A stretch of 64,000 nucleotides of DNA from Malachius bipustulatus (taxonomy: Eukaryota > Arthropoda > Insecta > Coleoptera > Melyridae). The translations under genes were made by a program, and so were the position numbers. Every line of letters starts with the position of its first letter. Position 1 is the stretch's first letter. Below are positions 1-12,172 of this stretch, piece by piece. The DNA lies in NCBI GenBank assembly GCA_910589415.1, contig OU342630.1, positions 91,446,186 to 91,510,185 of the forward strand. Reading direction: 5' to 3'. A model generated the notes under the pieces. That model saw nothing but the letters and a program-made list of their open reading frames with translations, made no database searches and had not been told where the DNA came from.

Positions 1-112
1 CACACAGCAGCCAAACCGCCTTGAAAAATATCAAAAATATCGAAAGCTTTTCCAAAACTTTTCGATAATGGCTTGCGTAGCAAATTATTGTGCTTTAAAG
101 TACAAATTTCCT

Positions 113-862
113 TTCATTTCGTTTGTCAACGTGACATAAAATTGATTTTTAAATTAAAACAAAAAAAAATTGGCATTATTTGACTATCTAGCCCCTTTTC
201 CTATGCGCGCCACTTAACTTCATCTAAAAATTTCACATTTTTACACTACCTTTAATACGAAAAAAGTTACAGGGGAGTTTTGAACATCGAAAATTTGAAA
301 TTTTAGAGAAATAAACATCATGTAAAAAATTCATATCTCCACCATTTTTCTTATTTGCTGTTTGAAATTCTTGAGAGTCGAAGGTTATTATATTAGTATT
401 AGTATATGAAACAAATATATCAGAAAGCGTTATAGTCCAATTCCTTCAAAAATGTGCTCATAACCACATAACCGGTTATAGAAATTTAGCAATTTTTACC
501 CTTTTCCTACCCACGCCACTGGCTTATTAATAGAAATGTTGTTGTATATTGAGTAGGTCGATTAGTGACACCTCCACTGCGACCAAGTGGTCTATTGTGG
601 CTAATTTTGCATTAACTCAAACTTCAAATAAATTTCTTCCAATAGGTATTGTTAATTTGGTTTAAAAGTTGTTTTCTAACTTGCTTATAGAGGATTTAAA
701 AAAAATAGCAATTTTTCCGAAAACTCAAATGGCCGCCATTTTGAAACGGCTCTACCGATTTTGCTCAAGTGCAATATCAGACCACTCCTTGTGGATACCT
801 TACTCACATAAAAATTTCAGCCCGCTAGATTGAAAGCTGCGATAATGAAATGATAGGTAGGT
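113..862. repeat. diverged direct repeat, copy 1
   Basis: This stretch runs parallel to 1911-2500. Shared blocks include TTTCATTTCGTTTG, TTTTAGAGAAATAAACATC, TTCAAAAATGTGCTCA and a block reading CAGCCC(G/C)CTAGATTGAAA. Many small indels separate the copies, so both are old. No coding potential was recognised; it is probably an uncharacterised transposon fragment. Confidence 0.7.
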
Positions 863-990
863 ACCACAAGAACCGGATTTCTGGAATTTTGAAAGGACAC
901 TCTATAGAAGTAATGCGACTTTTAGAAATTTTCAGATTACAGGAGCGTCTTTAAAATCAAAAATTCTAGTTTTTGGAGACATTTTGGGTC

Positions 991-1100
991 AATTTTGGAA
1001 AACCACTTTTTCGTGACCTGCATGGGGGTCAGAATCGGTGGACATTTGATGAGTTTGGGCGATTTTCGTTGAGTGATGTCATCCTCAATAGAATATTTTT
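991..1100. repeat. dispersed repeat fragment (partner 4967-5077)
   Basis: AATTTTGGAAAACCACTTTT, GGTGGACATTTGATGAGTT and a following CTCAATA block recur in the same order at 4967-5077 with scattered differences. A short open frame covers 973-1170 but has no recognisable motif, and the partner copy does not preserve it, so I do not call a gene. Confidence 0.6.
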
Positions 1101-1910
1101 TCAATTAAAAAATAAATCAAAATATCCTGAATCGGGAATATTATCTAACGATAGGAAGGCAACAAAGTAGGCATTATACTGAGTGATATAGTAAACAATA
1201 ATGTAGTGTCGTTACTAATCTAAATAGCAATTATTATTCATTGGGTCAAAAATAAATTATCATCTAAAAAAGCTTAATTATGGAATAATTAAATCATCAT
1301 TTCCTGTGAGATAATAATTAACAACTAATGCAGCATAGAAGACAACACTAAAAAATTTATTATTTCAGTTCTTTCAGTTTTATTAAGCGCCTAATAACAA
1401 TAATTCAGAGCTGTCTTCTAGATCATTGCAGACTAGAAATAATAAGAGCGAATTAATTTCAAACAGGTAATAATTATTCTTCAAACTATAACTAAATGTA
1501 TACCATTTTTTATATGATATTAATAATAATCCTCGCTTTGTAGAATCGATAAAAACACTTTCCAAATTCCAAATTCTACTGAAATTTACTTTAGAACTGA
1601 AATAAAAACGTGTCATATATTGCAATGCAGCTTTGGAATTAAATTCAGTAGAATTAGGCAGAAGTGCATGTGTTATTATTCAACAATGAATGTTTTTATT
1701 TTTTATTAATAAATTAGAATAATATTTTTTGTCGGCTTTCACGGTTGTCATCAACTGAAATTAAACCTTCTTGCGCATCAATCGCATAAACAGTGTATTT
1801 TTATGCGATTCCAATTATGAAATGAAAAGCATTTTATGCTTTTTAAATTGACTTTCTGTTTTTTTCCATAGTCAGATCATATAAGCTTAGTGGTTTACTG
1901 AGAAAATTGC
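1101..1910. other. AT-rich intergenic stretch, nothing recognised
   Basis: No protein motif, RNA gene or clear repeat was found between the two direct-repeat copies. A small open frame on the minus strand (1383-1625) is AT-driven in composition and matches no family I know. Confidence 0.5.
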
Positions 1911-2500
1911 ATTTCATTTCGTTTGATAACGTATAACGTGCCGTAAAAGGGATTTTTAAATTTAACAAAACAAAAAAAATTGTCGAAATTTAACAATTTT
2001 GACCCTTTTTATATGCACGCCACTGACTAACTTTATTTAAAAAATGAACTTTTTTACATTACCTTTAAATTCTAACAAAGTTACAGGAGAATTTTGAAAA
2101 TAGAAAATTTTTAATTTTAGAGAAATAAACATCTTGTAAAAGAAATTTTAAATATCTCCGCTATTTTTCTTATTTTCTTCTTGAAATCTTTGACGGTTAA
2201 ATGCTATTAGTATAGTTGTTCACTGTGATAATAATTTGAGTTCAATTTCTTCAAAAATGTGCTCAAATTATAAAGTAACTCATATAAAGCTCAAAGTAAC
2301 TCAAATTCAAATAATTTTCTTCAAATCTTGTTAATTAGGTTTAAAATTTTTTTTTCTAAAATTCAAAAGACCACCATTTAAAAACGGATCAATCGATTTT
2401 GCTCAAATGCAATGAATACCAGTCAACACTTTGTGTATGTCTTACTTCCACAAAAAATTCAGCCCCCTAGATTGAAAATTGCGACCTGAAATGATAATAC
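1911..2500. repeat. diverged direct repeat, copy 2
   Basis: Second copy of the 113-862 unit in the same orientation about 1.8 kb away, sharing the same ordered blocks. It is shorter because it lacks part of the central segment. Confidence 0.7.
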
Positions 2501-2601
2501 AAAAATGGAGAAGTGTTTGGAGTAGAAGTCTAAAAATTTATACATGATTTACGATTTTATGATTTTTTTACGAGCTGAACTAAAATGTGTACAACCCCAC
2601 A

Positions 2602-2804
2602 CCACTTCCGGTTATACCGGAAGATGCCATCAAATTTCTTATTTTAAATAGGACACTCTGTATATTATTACGTTTTCAGATTGCCTGAAAAAATGTAATA
2701 AAAATTGTGTTTATAGTTCAAATTTGTAACGAGTGATTTATGAGTTATAAACAAATGAACATCATAATTTTCCATTTTCAAAGCAGCTTACATGTCACGC
2801 CTAT
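2602..2804. repeat. single arm of the palindromic-element family
   Basis: It begins with CACTTCCGGTTATACCGGAA, passes through GGACACTCTGTATATTATT and reaches the family core (a variant of GTTATAAACAAGTGAAAAT), then CAAAGCAGCTTACATGTC. The same order forms each arm of the complete palindromes at 28.1-28.7 kb and 58.9-59.5 kb. Here only one arm is present and it abuts a MITE. Confidence 0.7.
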
Positions 2805-3207
2805 AGTCCAATAAAGTCTAAAAAGTCATACGTATCGATTAAGAATACACCTCCATTTGATAGTTCGATTTATTTTGTTTCATATACGTGGTTTTTATAG
2901 TAACCGTCCAGTTTGTCTAAACACTCCATCCCGCATAAATAAGTATACGTCAACATTGGTTTTGAATGAGAATTAAATGCACAACACAGAGGATAGAATG
3001 TCATTACGTGAATAAATTTTATGTAGTTGTCAGTGGCTCTCAAACTGACGTAAGCGCTTCAATTCATATTTGAATGATTTCCTTCAATAATTTACGCTCG
3101 TTCACAACTTGACAATTAACTGTTTGTCATTTTCTGGTGAAATTAAAAATATTAATTCGGACGGTTAGTGTAACGTCACATCTGACTTTTTAAAGTTAAT
3201 CCTACTA
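2805..3207 (+). mobile_element. 403-bp MITE, copy 1
   Basis: The same ~403-bp sequence occurs in inverted orientation at 9472-9875 with few differences. Its ends are imperfect inverted repeats: TAGTCCAATAAA near one end and, on the opposite strand, TAGTAGGATTAA at the other, both followed by TAAAAAGTCA. TA lies on both sides. TIRs plus TA duplication suggest a Tc1/mariner-type non-autonomous element. No open frame is present. Confidence 0.75.
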
Positions 3208-6200
3208 TATCTTAGCTTTTTACGTAGTTTAATAAAGTGATAAAAAATCAGCGATTAAAAAAAATTGAGAAAAAAAAATTCTGTACCTATAGTAATGGCC
3301 ATAGATAATATGCAGTGTGGGTAGCATAGGGCAATGCATTTTAAATGGGCAAAAAACTGACAGCGTTGTCAGTTCAATGCAAGCAGTGCCACAGGTTCAT
3401 TATAAAAATATTAAAATCGAAAGATAATTGACATTTTTATTCTCAGGATTTCTAGACAAAAATAATTGAGGTTCTGTTGAAATGTCAAAAAGTAATAATT
3501 TTTGATGTTTGTATAACGTATAGCCTGCATATTGCAATGCTTGTGGCTATTGCTTTTACATTATAAAAATATTATTTAAACACATTCTTTATTTACAGAG
3601 GTAGGTAAAATGAAAATCGTAGTGCTTGTTGATAAAATTTTATTTCTTACTACTTTATTGATGACTTTATTTATCAAGGCTTCCCTATTTGGGAAAGATA
3701 GGCAGGTATACTGCCTTTCCATTTTATATATTCATTAACACTTTTAGAAAAAACAACTTCGAGTAGATGTCTCAGTATTTTTGCCAGTTATGTATAAGAT
3801 TCTCCTTTGGCCGTATACGGCAATGTAATCATATACTCATCTTCTATCTTCACGTAGTGCCTATCACTTGCAAATTACTTCTTTTCATCAGGGGACTTAG
3901 GTCAAGTACTTACTTTATTCTTCTTCTCAGGGGGATGTTACCATGTAATATTTCAAAATATTAAATTACATATACATCAACACTCGTATTAGCTTGGAGC
4001 CTAGGTATTTGCTGTTGAACTGAGAACTTGTTGTTGCGGTCCAAGAATATTTCGTTTTGTTTAAAACAACAAAACAACATACGCACTGTCTCCGAGAAAG
4101 AAGGATAGTGTATTGGTTTTTAGCTTAAGTGCAGAAAAATAATATTGAGACTCAAAATCGCTGTCCGTTATTCAAGTATTCAATAAATAATACAAAAATA
4201 AATATAACTTCGTGAATTATTTTATGACAGTTTTATTATTTACTTAATTACCAATGTTTGGTTACCAACGCAACGTCAATTATTGCCACTACAACAGAGT
4301 ATCTGTCAGTTGAAAATTCAAATTCCGCATCTACCTAATTATTCTGTGGAGTAAGTAAATGTAGATCTTTAGGAAATGTGTTCTCGCAAGGAATTGTAGA
4401 AGGAATGACAAATACCGCGTCATAGCATTTAAATTCATTTATAGTATAAATAAAAATCAATATTAATTATATCAATATTATCAATACCTACACCTACAAA
4501 TATGTTCTGACTAACTAAATAATCGAAACAATTTTGTTCATAAAATGGATATTAATTTGAAAAAGAAGAATATAATAAACTTTGACGGATTCAAAAGAAT
4601 ATAATAATTAAATAATATCTGAATATTGTAATATTAATGTATGAAGTTATAAACTCTACTGTGCTGTTCCATGTTGTGCAATCCTCACTTATGAACGAGA
4701 TCGATGATAATAGAGCAGTCTGCGGAGGTACAAAATGTTACAGAAGTGCAACGAATTAAATCATTTTCAAAATGAAGAGCGTACGCTCGTGGACGTCTGC
4801 TTCCCAGAAGTATGACAAAAGCGGCAAATGTGAGCGCCATAAGAGCACTGCTGCATTATAACTATGGCACTTACTCTAGACCATAGTACCTACATGAAAA
4901 GATAAGATTGGGACATGTATACAATATCCTAGCGCCTCACCCTGTATACAATATCGTGGGCAGGAGAATTTTGGAAAACTACTTTTTCGTGGTCTGGGGG
5001 TCATCATGGGTGGACATTTGATGAGTTATATAGGGTGATTTTTGTAAAGTTATGTTGTTCTCAATAAATAATACCTAAAAAAATGTTACATTCGAAATAC
5101 GTTTTGGTGGTGGCCATTTCTACCCCTGAAAATATAGTAGGGGAAATTAACAAATTCTCCACTGAAGGTATTCTCAATAGTAGACTACGCTTACTTAATT
5201 TAATTTTTGTAACTTGTTCTGTATTTAAGAAAAATAAATAAAAACTGCTTTTTTGACACCCCCTACAAGGGGTCGTATCTCAATTGGAGAAAGACGAATG
5301 ATTTATATTCTTTAGAAAAACCTACTTCATTTTTAACAAGGAATCAACCCTTAATTTTTTTTTTCACTTATTCATTTACACCCAGTATATTACGTTATAG
5401 TCCGAGTTTCGTTAAACTGCTTGTCATACCCAGGAGACTTACGTAATTCGGTTTATAGTACATGCCTAATAATTTAATGAATAACGAGACAATGAATTTG
5501 CTGATTTTTTATTTTCAGCACCTATGTAATTAATTATGTTAATTATTGTTATAAATATGATAAACTGTCGAACGACCTGAAGACGGTAGTCTGCTTTGTT
5601 AGTTTAGTAGGGTCCTTGAGTCTATAAAAATATTTAAGGTCGGCGGATTGCAATTCATAGATTCTCGTATGCATGAGAACGAATTTGTAGTTTATAAGTA
5701 GGTGTACCTTAGTGTTATTGTTTGAGAGCTATCATTTGATGAACGCGTGATGATAAATTGTATAAATCATGTACAGTAGATTATTATCATGCGAATTTTA
5801 GTGCTTATTTTTACATAGACAAATATTATAGATCGTAGTCGCGTAGTGTACCTATTATTAATAAGAGATACATTGTTTTTAATAACTGTTTCCTGTTTTT
5901 AATTATAGCAGCCCAATTTATTCTTATTATAGCCATATTTGTCATTAAATGTTTTACTGTTTGATTTTTAAAAACGGGCATTAATATTAAAAAAATGCCA
6001 TTATTTACATCTGCGGCTCCTACAGTTTCACTATGGCACCTATATAAGGGTGGAGAGCATACCTATAGTAACACCAGGAAGGTATTCATTTGCTTTGCAA
6101 ATTTATGGTTAGCCAAAAAAGAGGCATTAAGAGCCGCTCTAATGAGTGTCCTGGGTAGGCGGCGTATAAATACATAGGAAGCACGCACTCGAAATGATGA

Positions 6201-7010
6201 ATACGGTTCCAAGCCAACCGGATCGTAAGCGGCGGATACCATAAGCAGGACACAGAGAGGGACTCGACCAGATATAAGATTTCTCATATCGTATCCAGAG
6301 TATAGCGAACGATGTCACTGTTTTTGGAATGCAAATGCAAAATAAATGCAAAATTCAAAATAAAAACTGTGCTACTGTTTATCTCAAAGATATTCCTTGC
6401 CCTGAAAGTGAAAAAAAATACAAATTCCATCGTAGTGTCAAAGAGGCCTTAGTTGTGACCTTAATATTAGTTTGCAATGGCTGATTTTAGCTTTTTACCC
6501 ACCCAGCACCCCTATTTCGCTCCTCGGTCCCGAAAAAATTTATGAAACTTAGGAGCTGCGGATGTAAACAATTACCAAAAAAAATTAGCTAAGTGGGTGT
6601 TTTACAGGCATCAAGTTTTTTGCTTCCGAATTATAATTTACATAATCTTACAGTATATGTAAATAGTTTACTAAGTAACGCATAGTAAAAAGAAGTAATT
6701 CTTATTCATGAAACTCTTTTTTTCTTTAGAAACTCAAAACTAAAATAGTCAATAAAACTGATAGTCTATTTGGCAAAGTAGGAAAAAATGGGTGTTCCAG
6801 AGGAAAGCTTTGCTATAGTTATTTTTTTACCCTCTATATGTTTATTGGGTATAGGTAAGGAATACGAATTTGAAGGTTTCAGAAAAACATTTGGGCCTGA
6901 ACTTCGTTTTTTGGCCCATTTTTGTCCAAATTTCGGAACCTTTTTTCGGCCTGTATCTCAGGCTCTATACCCGATCATTTTTAAATATCGCTCTGTACAA
7001 AAACTTATCA
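3208..7010. other. AT-rich intergenic stretch with minor repeats
   Basis: No gene was recognised in 3.8 kb. It holds a fragment at 4967-5077 matching 991-1100, a small hairpin near 3691-3722 around GGCAGGTATACTGCC, and a more GC-balanced patch at 5990-6300 with short overlapping open frames on both strands and a TATAAATA at about 6169. None of these frames carries a known motif. Confidence 0.5.
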
Positions 7011-7393
7011 ATTGAAGGGGTAAGAAGCAAAAGGGTATAAGTAACATAATTTAGAAACTGAGAACAGAGCCATCAGTCTGCTGGTTTTTAAAAAATCTGT
7101 GATATTTATTTTTGGAAGTAATAGGATAGGGGCCAAATATTTTTTTAAATATTACACTCTCATAGTAGTGTTAGGCCTTTTTTTTTAAATGTCACTTATA
7201 CCCCTTTGCTTATAAGCAATTTAAAAAAAAAAATGTTACTTAATACTCCTTTGCTTACAAGCAATTTTATAACCAGAAAATCAGTTGTATCTCTTTACCA
7301 CCAAATAAATTGTAATATTAACTTTGTAAATTGACACATAAGTCGTTTTAAAGGATAATGTTACTTATACCCTTTTGCTCTTACCCCTTCAAT
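7011..7393. mobile_element. 383-bp TIR element (MITE)
   Basis: The ends are ~37-bp near-perfect inverted repeats beginning ATTGAAGGGGTAAGA and continuing GCAAAAGGGTATAAGTAAC. Two further partial copies of the motif (ACTTATACCCCTTTGCTTAT and a relative) lie inside, so the element carries internal sub-repeats of its own end. Confidence 0.8.
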
Positions 7394-8564
7394 TATTATT
7401 GGATTATTTTCTTCAAAAAATTTGCTATTATAAACTTCCACAACCTTGGATGAAAACGTTTATTAATGTATTAGGATTTCCGTCATAATGAGGAACATAA
7501 ACTAGATACAAACGAAGAAATTGATATTTAATTGCTTTTGCCGCCAATGTTTGCTCTGTATTTTTAGTTCCGCTAGATTGACTTTTATTATAAATGGAGT
7601 AATACTCAAACTATTCGCTAATTTTTCGATCAGCTCATCAATGTCACTTAAAATTAATATATTTTTTTATTATTAAAATAATTTATTACTTGTAGGGTAG
7701 GTTCAAGGCCCTCGTACTGAAGCTTGCGCATTCACATCGGTGGGCATTCACACATTAGGTGGTATGGGGTTTCCTCCCCCTCGCCGCATTTCCAGTATAG
7801 GTATTTTAATTCGTATTGTTCTCCTATTAATTCAAATGGCAATTTTCCGATTCAATTTCTGTTCACATTATTTGTATTTTAATCAAATTGTGTCATTTGA
7901 CAACTATCCATTGGACTGGATGTTTATGATTAACCTTCTTTCCTTTGCTTTTCATTGAAAGAACGCAACTATAAGCAAAAAGAGCTTTATTTGATGATGA
8001 GCTTTTATTTTGGTCGAAAGCAGTGAAGTTGTGATAATAATTTTATATAAACAACTTTTGTGGGGATCGAGATGTTCACGGGCATTTTCTTTTATTTTCA
8101 GAAGACTTCAGAGTGCCCTTTTGGATCGCTCCACTTGGAAAATTGTAAATATAATTATTATTGTTTTTATTAAGTATCTGGTAGTGTCAAGTTAATACCA
8201 ATTTCAATATATTTTTTGTTAAATCGTTTCATAAAGTTGCCATTTTGATAGTCATTTTAGTTTCGAAATGACATTCTTTTACGCACTTGTGCTTAAAAGC
8301 TACATAAATGACAATTAAAATCAAGTTTTGATGAAACTTCATGAAGTTTGCCACTTTAACAATACAATCTCTAGAGTTCATTAATTTATATTTCTTGACG
8401 ACTTAGAATACGCCATAAATTGTTGTTTCTTGTCGATTTAACAAAAAATTTTATGTGATACACGTTGCAAAAGGAGTGTTGAAGCACTTATTAACTAATA
8501 ACTATACTAGCTATTATCATTTTCATTGAATCAAGTTTATAAAGATTGGGTAAAAATTAATTTA
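7394..8564. other. AT-rich intergenic stretch, nothing recognised
   Basis: Only short open frames (7740-7958, 8010-8195) with hydrophobic, AT-driven composition and no recognisable motif. No RNA gene or repeat boundary was identified. Confidence 0.45.
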
Positions 8565-8696
8565 GTGAGACCAGAGATATAAAACGAAACAACTTCTGTC
8601 ATTTTATCAATTTTTGAATTATTGAAATATTGTTGAAGTTATAAAATATGACAGTTTAACAATAATTAGATTTTTTCGTTATATCTCTTGGTCGAG
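8565..8696. mobile_element. 132-bp MITE, short member of the AGATATAACGAAA family
   Basis: The left end reads GTGAGACCAGAGATAT and the right end, on the opposite strand, CTCGACCAAGAGATATAACG, with TA on each side. The interior matches part of the longer relative at 31381-31844, including TATTGAAATATTGTTGAAGT and ATATGACAGTTTAACAA. It looks like an internally deleted sibling. Confidence 0.75.
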
Positions 8697-9252
8697 TATA
8701 CCTATTACCTAACTTATGGCTTGTCCACTGAGTGTTGTTCGGTGAGATGCCACACTGATCCTGACTATAAACAACTTAATTTTTTATGTTTTAATTCGTA
8801 CTAATTCCAATTATTATAATTGTATGAATCAAATCAATTATTGTATTATTATAATATTGAAAAATCAAAAAGAAGAAAGTTATAAGCCTCCAAAGTTGAT
8901 TTTTTTAAATCAATATTTTTTTATAACTTTTTTTCTAGTGTACGGATTTTCTTAAAATTTGACACACTTGCCACTGATGTTGCTTTACATCCTTGGTCCA
9001 AATTAGACTTGAATCCCTCGAAATCAAAAGGCCTTAACTGCCCTTGACCTTCAAAAAATGCCTATAACTTTTTTCGTAATATCTTTTTCTGAGTTTTGAA
9101 GACGCACAATTGAAGAACATGAAGAAATATTCGGAAAAGGTCCTCTTTGTCTATCACGATAAAATGACCTGTTTCCGAGTAAAACTGTTTTAAAAATTTG
9201 CTTGCACTAAAATTGATCACCATAAACTATGATCATTCTGCAACAATACCAA

Positions 9253-9472
9253 AGCATGCTTTGGAAACAGCTGCAGGCTTGCCTAGGAAACAAGACGTTT
9301 GCTTTGGATTTCATTTTGACAGCAATTTATTTTTTTTTATTAAAATTATTTTATTAAAAAAAAATGATTAATTTTTTTTTATTAAAAAAAATCATTTCCA
9401 AGTCTATTTATATTTGAATGTCTCTGTTTTGTACATAACTAGGCAACCCTGCAGCTGTTTCCAAAGCATGCT
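9253..9472. repeat. 220-bp inverted-repeat element
   Basis: AGCATGCTTTGGAAACAGCT at the left is mirrored by AGCTGTTTCCAAAGCATGCT at the right, and the arms continue to the CCTAGG/CTAGGCAA blocks. The loop holds T-rich and A-rich runs. Its right end directly abuts the MITE copy at 9472-9875. Confidence 0.75.
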
Positions 9473-9875
9473 AGTAGGATTAACTTTAAAAAGTCAGATG
9501 TGACGTCACACTAACCGTCCGAATTAATATTTTTAATTTCACCAGAAAATGTCAAACAGTTAATTGTCAAGTTGTGAACGAGCGTAAATTATTGAAGAAA
9601 TCATTCAAACAATGAACTGAAGCGCTTACGTCAGTTTGAGAGCCACTGATAACTACATAAAATTTATTCACGTAATGACATTCTATCCTCTGTGTTGTGC
9701 ATTTAATTCTCATTCAAAACCAATGTTGACGTATACTTATTTATGAGGGATGGAGTGTTTAGACAAACTGGACGGTTACTATAAAAACCACGTATATGAA
9801 ACAAAATAAATCGAACTATCAAAAGGATGTGTATTCTTAATCGATACGTATGACTTTTTAGATTTTATTGGACTA
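9472..9875 (-). mobile_element. 403-bp MITE, copy 2 (inverted)
   Basis: Inverted copy of 2805-3207 with few substitutions, again flanked by TA. The two copies form the ends of a ~7.1-kb inverted-repeat arrangement, but each copy has its own TIRs, so two independent insertions explain it best. Confidence 0.75.
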
Positions 9876-9936
9876 TATTATTCCAGAGTGAAGTGGTTTT
9901 TCTATGTTTATTTACAGTGTCATTACAACTAAATAT

Positions 9937-10890
9937 TGTCGCACCGCGAATAAACGGTGCTTTCGCCCTATGTCGCAACCCAGGGGGGGTTGCCCTATTT
10001 CGTAGGGTTAAAAGGGGGGTAAGAACATAAGATTTACAAAAACAAATATATATCTAATTTATTGAGCAAAAAATTAAAAAACAGTTAAAATAATTTTGAA
10101 AGAAAATGAATAATAATAATTGATAGACATACGTTAACAACTAGGGGGGTACTAAAATGTTTACAATGGACTACGGTCCCTACTATCAAAGTCGAGTCCT
10201 TTACAGTCGCCACTAGTTCCCAGGGGAGCCCTCTGTCTGGTACTATTAGAGATTAGAGATAAAATAAAAACCCTTAAGGGGAGCTACCTTGAGGAGGCCT
10301 TAAGTGTACCTCGGCTACCCTGAAAGTCTCTAGCGATTGCTGAGGACTTTTTATATATATACGATTTGACCTTAGTATGGTCAAGAACGAACGCTCATTA
10401 AATACATACACTAAATTCATGAAAATAGAAATGTACTTACATACGCATCATCCTAATGCTTATTGGTACAATTTGTAAAACTGCGAACAGCTTTTGTCAA
10501 ACTGACAGCTCCCGGAGAGTCAGCTCCTTAATCAGCACTTTCACAATAACGGCACTACTTTACTTATGACTTTACGGAGTACCCTCTGTCTCCAAGAGTT
10601 GGAGTCACACTCCCGCAGAGTAGGAGCCCCTCTGTCCAGAGTAGGAGCCCCTCTGTCCCCCAATCTGGGTCGCACTCTCCTTTTTATTACCTCTGCTGAT
10701 TAGGTCAGCAAAGTCGATAAACTCTTTTCAATTTACACATCATGCTAGCAAGTTTGTATTTCTCAATAAGTTTTGAAATGATTATTCAAATAATAGTTGT
10801 GTTGACTTGAATTATTGCTTGCTAGCAATGATGTTTAATAGTTAGGAAATCTTATTACCTCAGTGCTCTGGTTTTTATGCCTACTTGACA
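9937..10890 (-). mobile_element. probable solo LTR (minus orientation)
   Basis: The segment starts TGTC and ends GACA and is flanked by ATAT on both sides, fitting a 4-bp LTR-retrotransposon target duplication. On the minus strand a TATATATAAAAAG box lies near 10355, followed by a GC-richer transcribed part and an AATAAA poly(A) signal near 10055, the order expected of an LTR. Motifs around CCCCTCTGTC repeat inside. The flank is AT-rich, so the duplication could be chance; no PBS, PPT or gag/pol is adjacent. Confidence 0.5.
10739..10833. repeat. short inverted repeat inside the LTR-like segment
   Basis: CATCATGCTAGCAAG at the left is mirrored by CTTGCTAGCAATGATG at the right, about 95 bp overall. 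It lies in what would be U3 of the proposed LTR and may be a small independent MITE. Confidence 0.5.
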
Positions 10891-11779
10891 ATATCAACAA
10901 TCTTGTTCCATGAATTAAAAATTAACCAAATAGGTACCTACCTAGTATTTTTATACTATAATTTTAGTTTAAAGTATTTTATAACCCTCTTATTAATTTC
11001 AAAATTCAATACCTGACAATGGTGGACATCAGATCTTGAATTTCCAAAATTTTTCTTCAAGAAAGTACCTAGTAACTGTAGAAACACAGCAGGTACGCAT
11101 TTAGATTGAAAAAAATAACGTAAAGGTGAACAACTTTACCATGGGCGGAGTAAATAGGGAAACATTTATTATTTTTCCTGCTTGATGTGTATTTTTCATT
11201 TGGATTCAGAATAAAATTAAATAAGGAAACATTTAACCATGGGCAGACCAAACTGGTTTGGTGGAAATGGTATTTAATATTTAATTAAATAGTTTTTCCT
11301 GCTTTGATGTTTTTACTATTTTGAAACGTTTACGTTTGTTATTGTTATTATTTTTTGTTACAACACACCAATAACAATATGGCGAATGCGGTTCGGAGGT
11401 AAATTAAATGGCGTTGACAGTCGACGAGTTTCGTGTTTATCTAGCTCATGCGCATACGTTCAGTAGGCACTAGCCAACATCTAACAACGTGAAACCAAAA
11501 TCGACCACGACCATCTCGGATCGCCGATTAATTACGAAACTGAACTTCGGTTCGGCTTCGATCTAGCTCGTGAATTGTTCTTAGCCTGTAATCAGCGAAT
11601 ATACAACGTTGCCGCTATAGTTCATGTTACATTTTTAACATGATGATGTTACCTAACAACAATGTCAAATCATGAATATTTCTTTCTAACATACCGAATT
11701 GATTTTAACAACAACGTCAGATTGACATCGGTGTTACGTTAACAACGTCAAATGAGATTTTCTAGCATACGACCCTGAC

Positions 11780-12172
11780 TCTGCTCCATCTTTCTAAAAT
11801 ATTGTCAGATCTGGCACTTCCGGTTGTACCGGAAATCGCTACCATCTTTATTTTTAAAATGAAATATTCAAATTGTCTACAAAATCCAATTAGAATAGTT
11901 TTTACAGTTGGGTATTTAAAAGCAGTGGAAATAGTTAAAAGCAATTTAAACCGCAACTGTAAAAACCATTCTTACTGGATTTTTTAATAAAAAAACAATT
12001 TAATTAGTTCATTCCTTAGAGTCTAAGGAATGAACTATTAGACTACATATTAATAAATATTTTATTTAATAGTCTAAGGTTCATTCCATTTAAAAAATAA
12101 AGATGGTTGCAATATCCGGGGTATAACCGGAAGTGCCAGAAATCTGAAAATATTTTAGAAAGATGGAGCAGA
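11780..12172. mobile_element. 393-bp palindromic element
   Basis: Arms begin TCTGCTCCATCTTTCTAAAA and continue through GGCACTTCCGGTTGTACCGG, mirrored at the right end. The centre carries another hairpin, TAGTTCATTCCTTAGA against TCTAAGGAATGAACTA. The CACTTCCGG...ACCGGAA block is shared with the elements at 2.6, 28.1 and 58.9 kb. Small open frames on both strands are by-products of the palindrome. Confidence 0.75.

Noticed and set aside
2805..9875. A single 7-kb transposon with 400-bp TIRs (for example Polinton-like)
   Set aside because: No polymerase, integrase or capsid-like coding sequence lies between the arms, and each arm has its own TIRs and TA sites.
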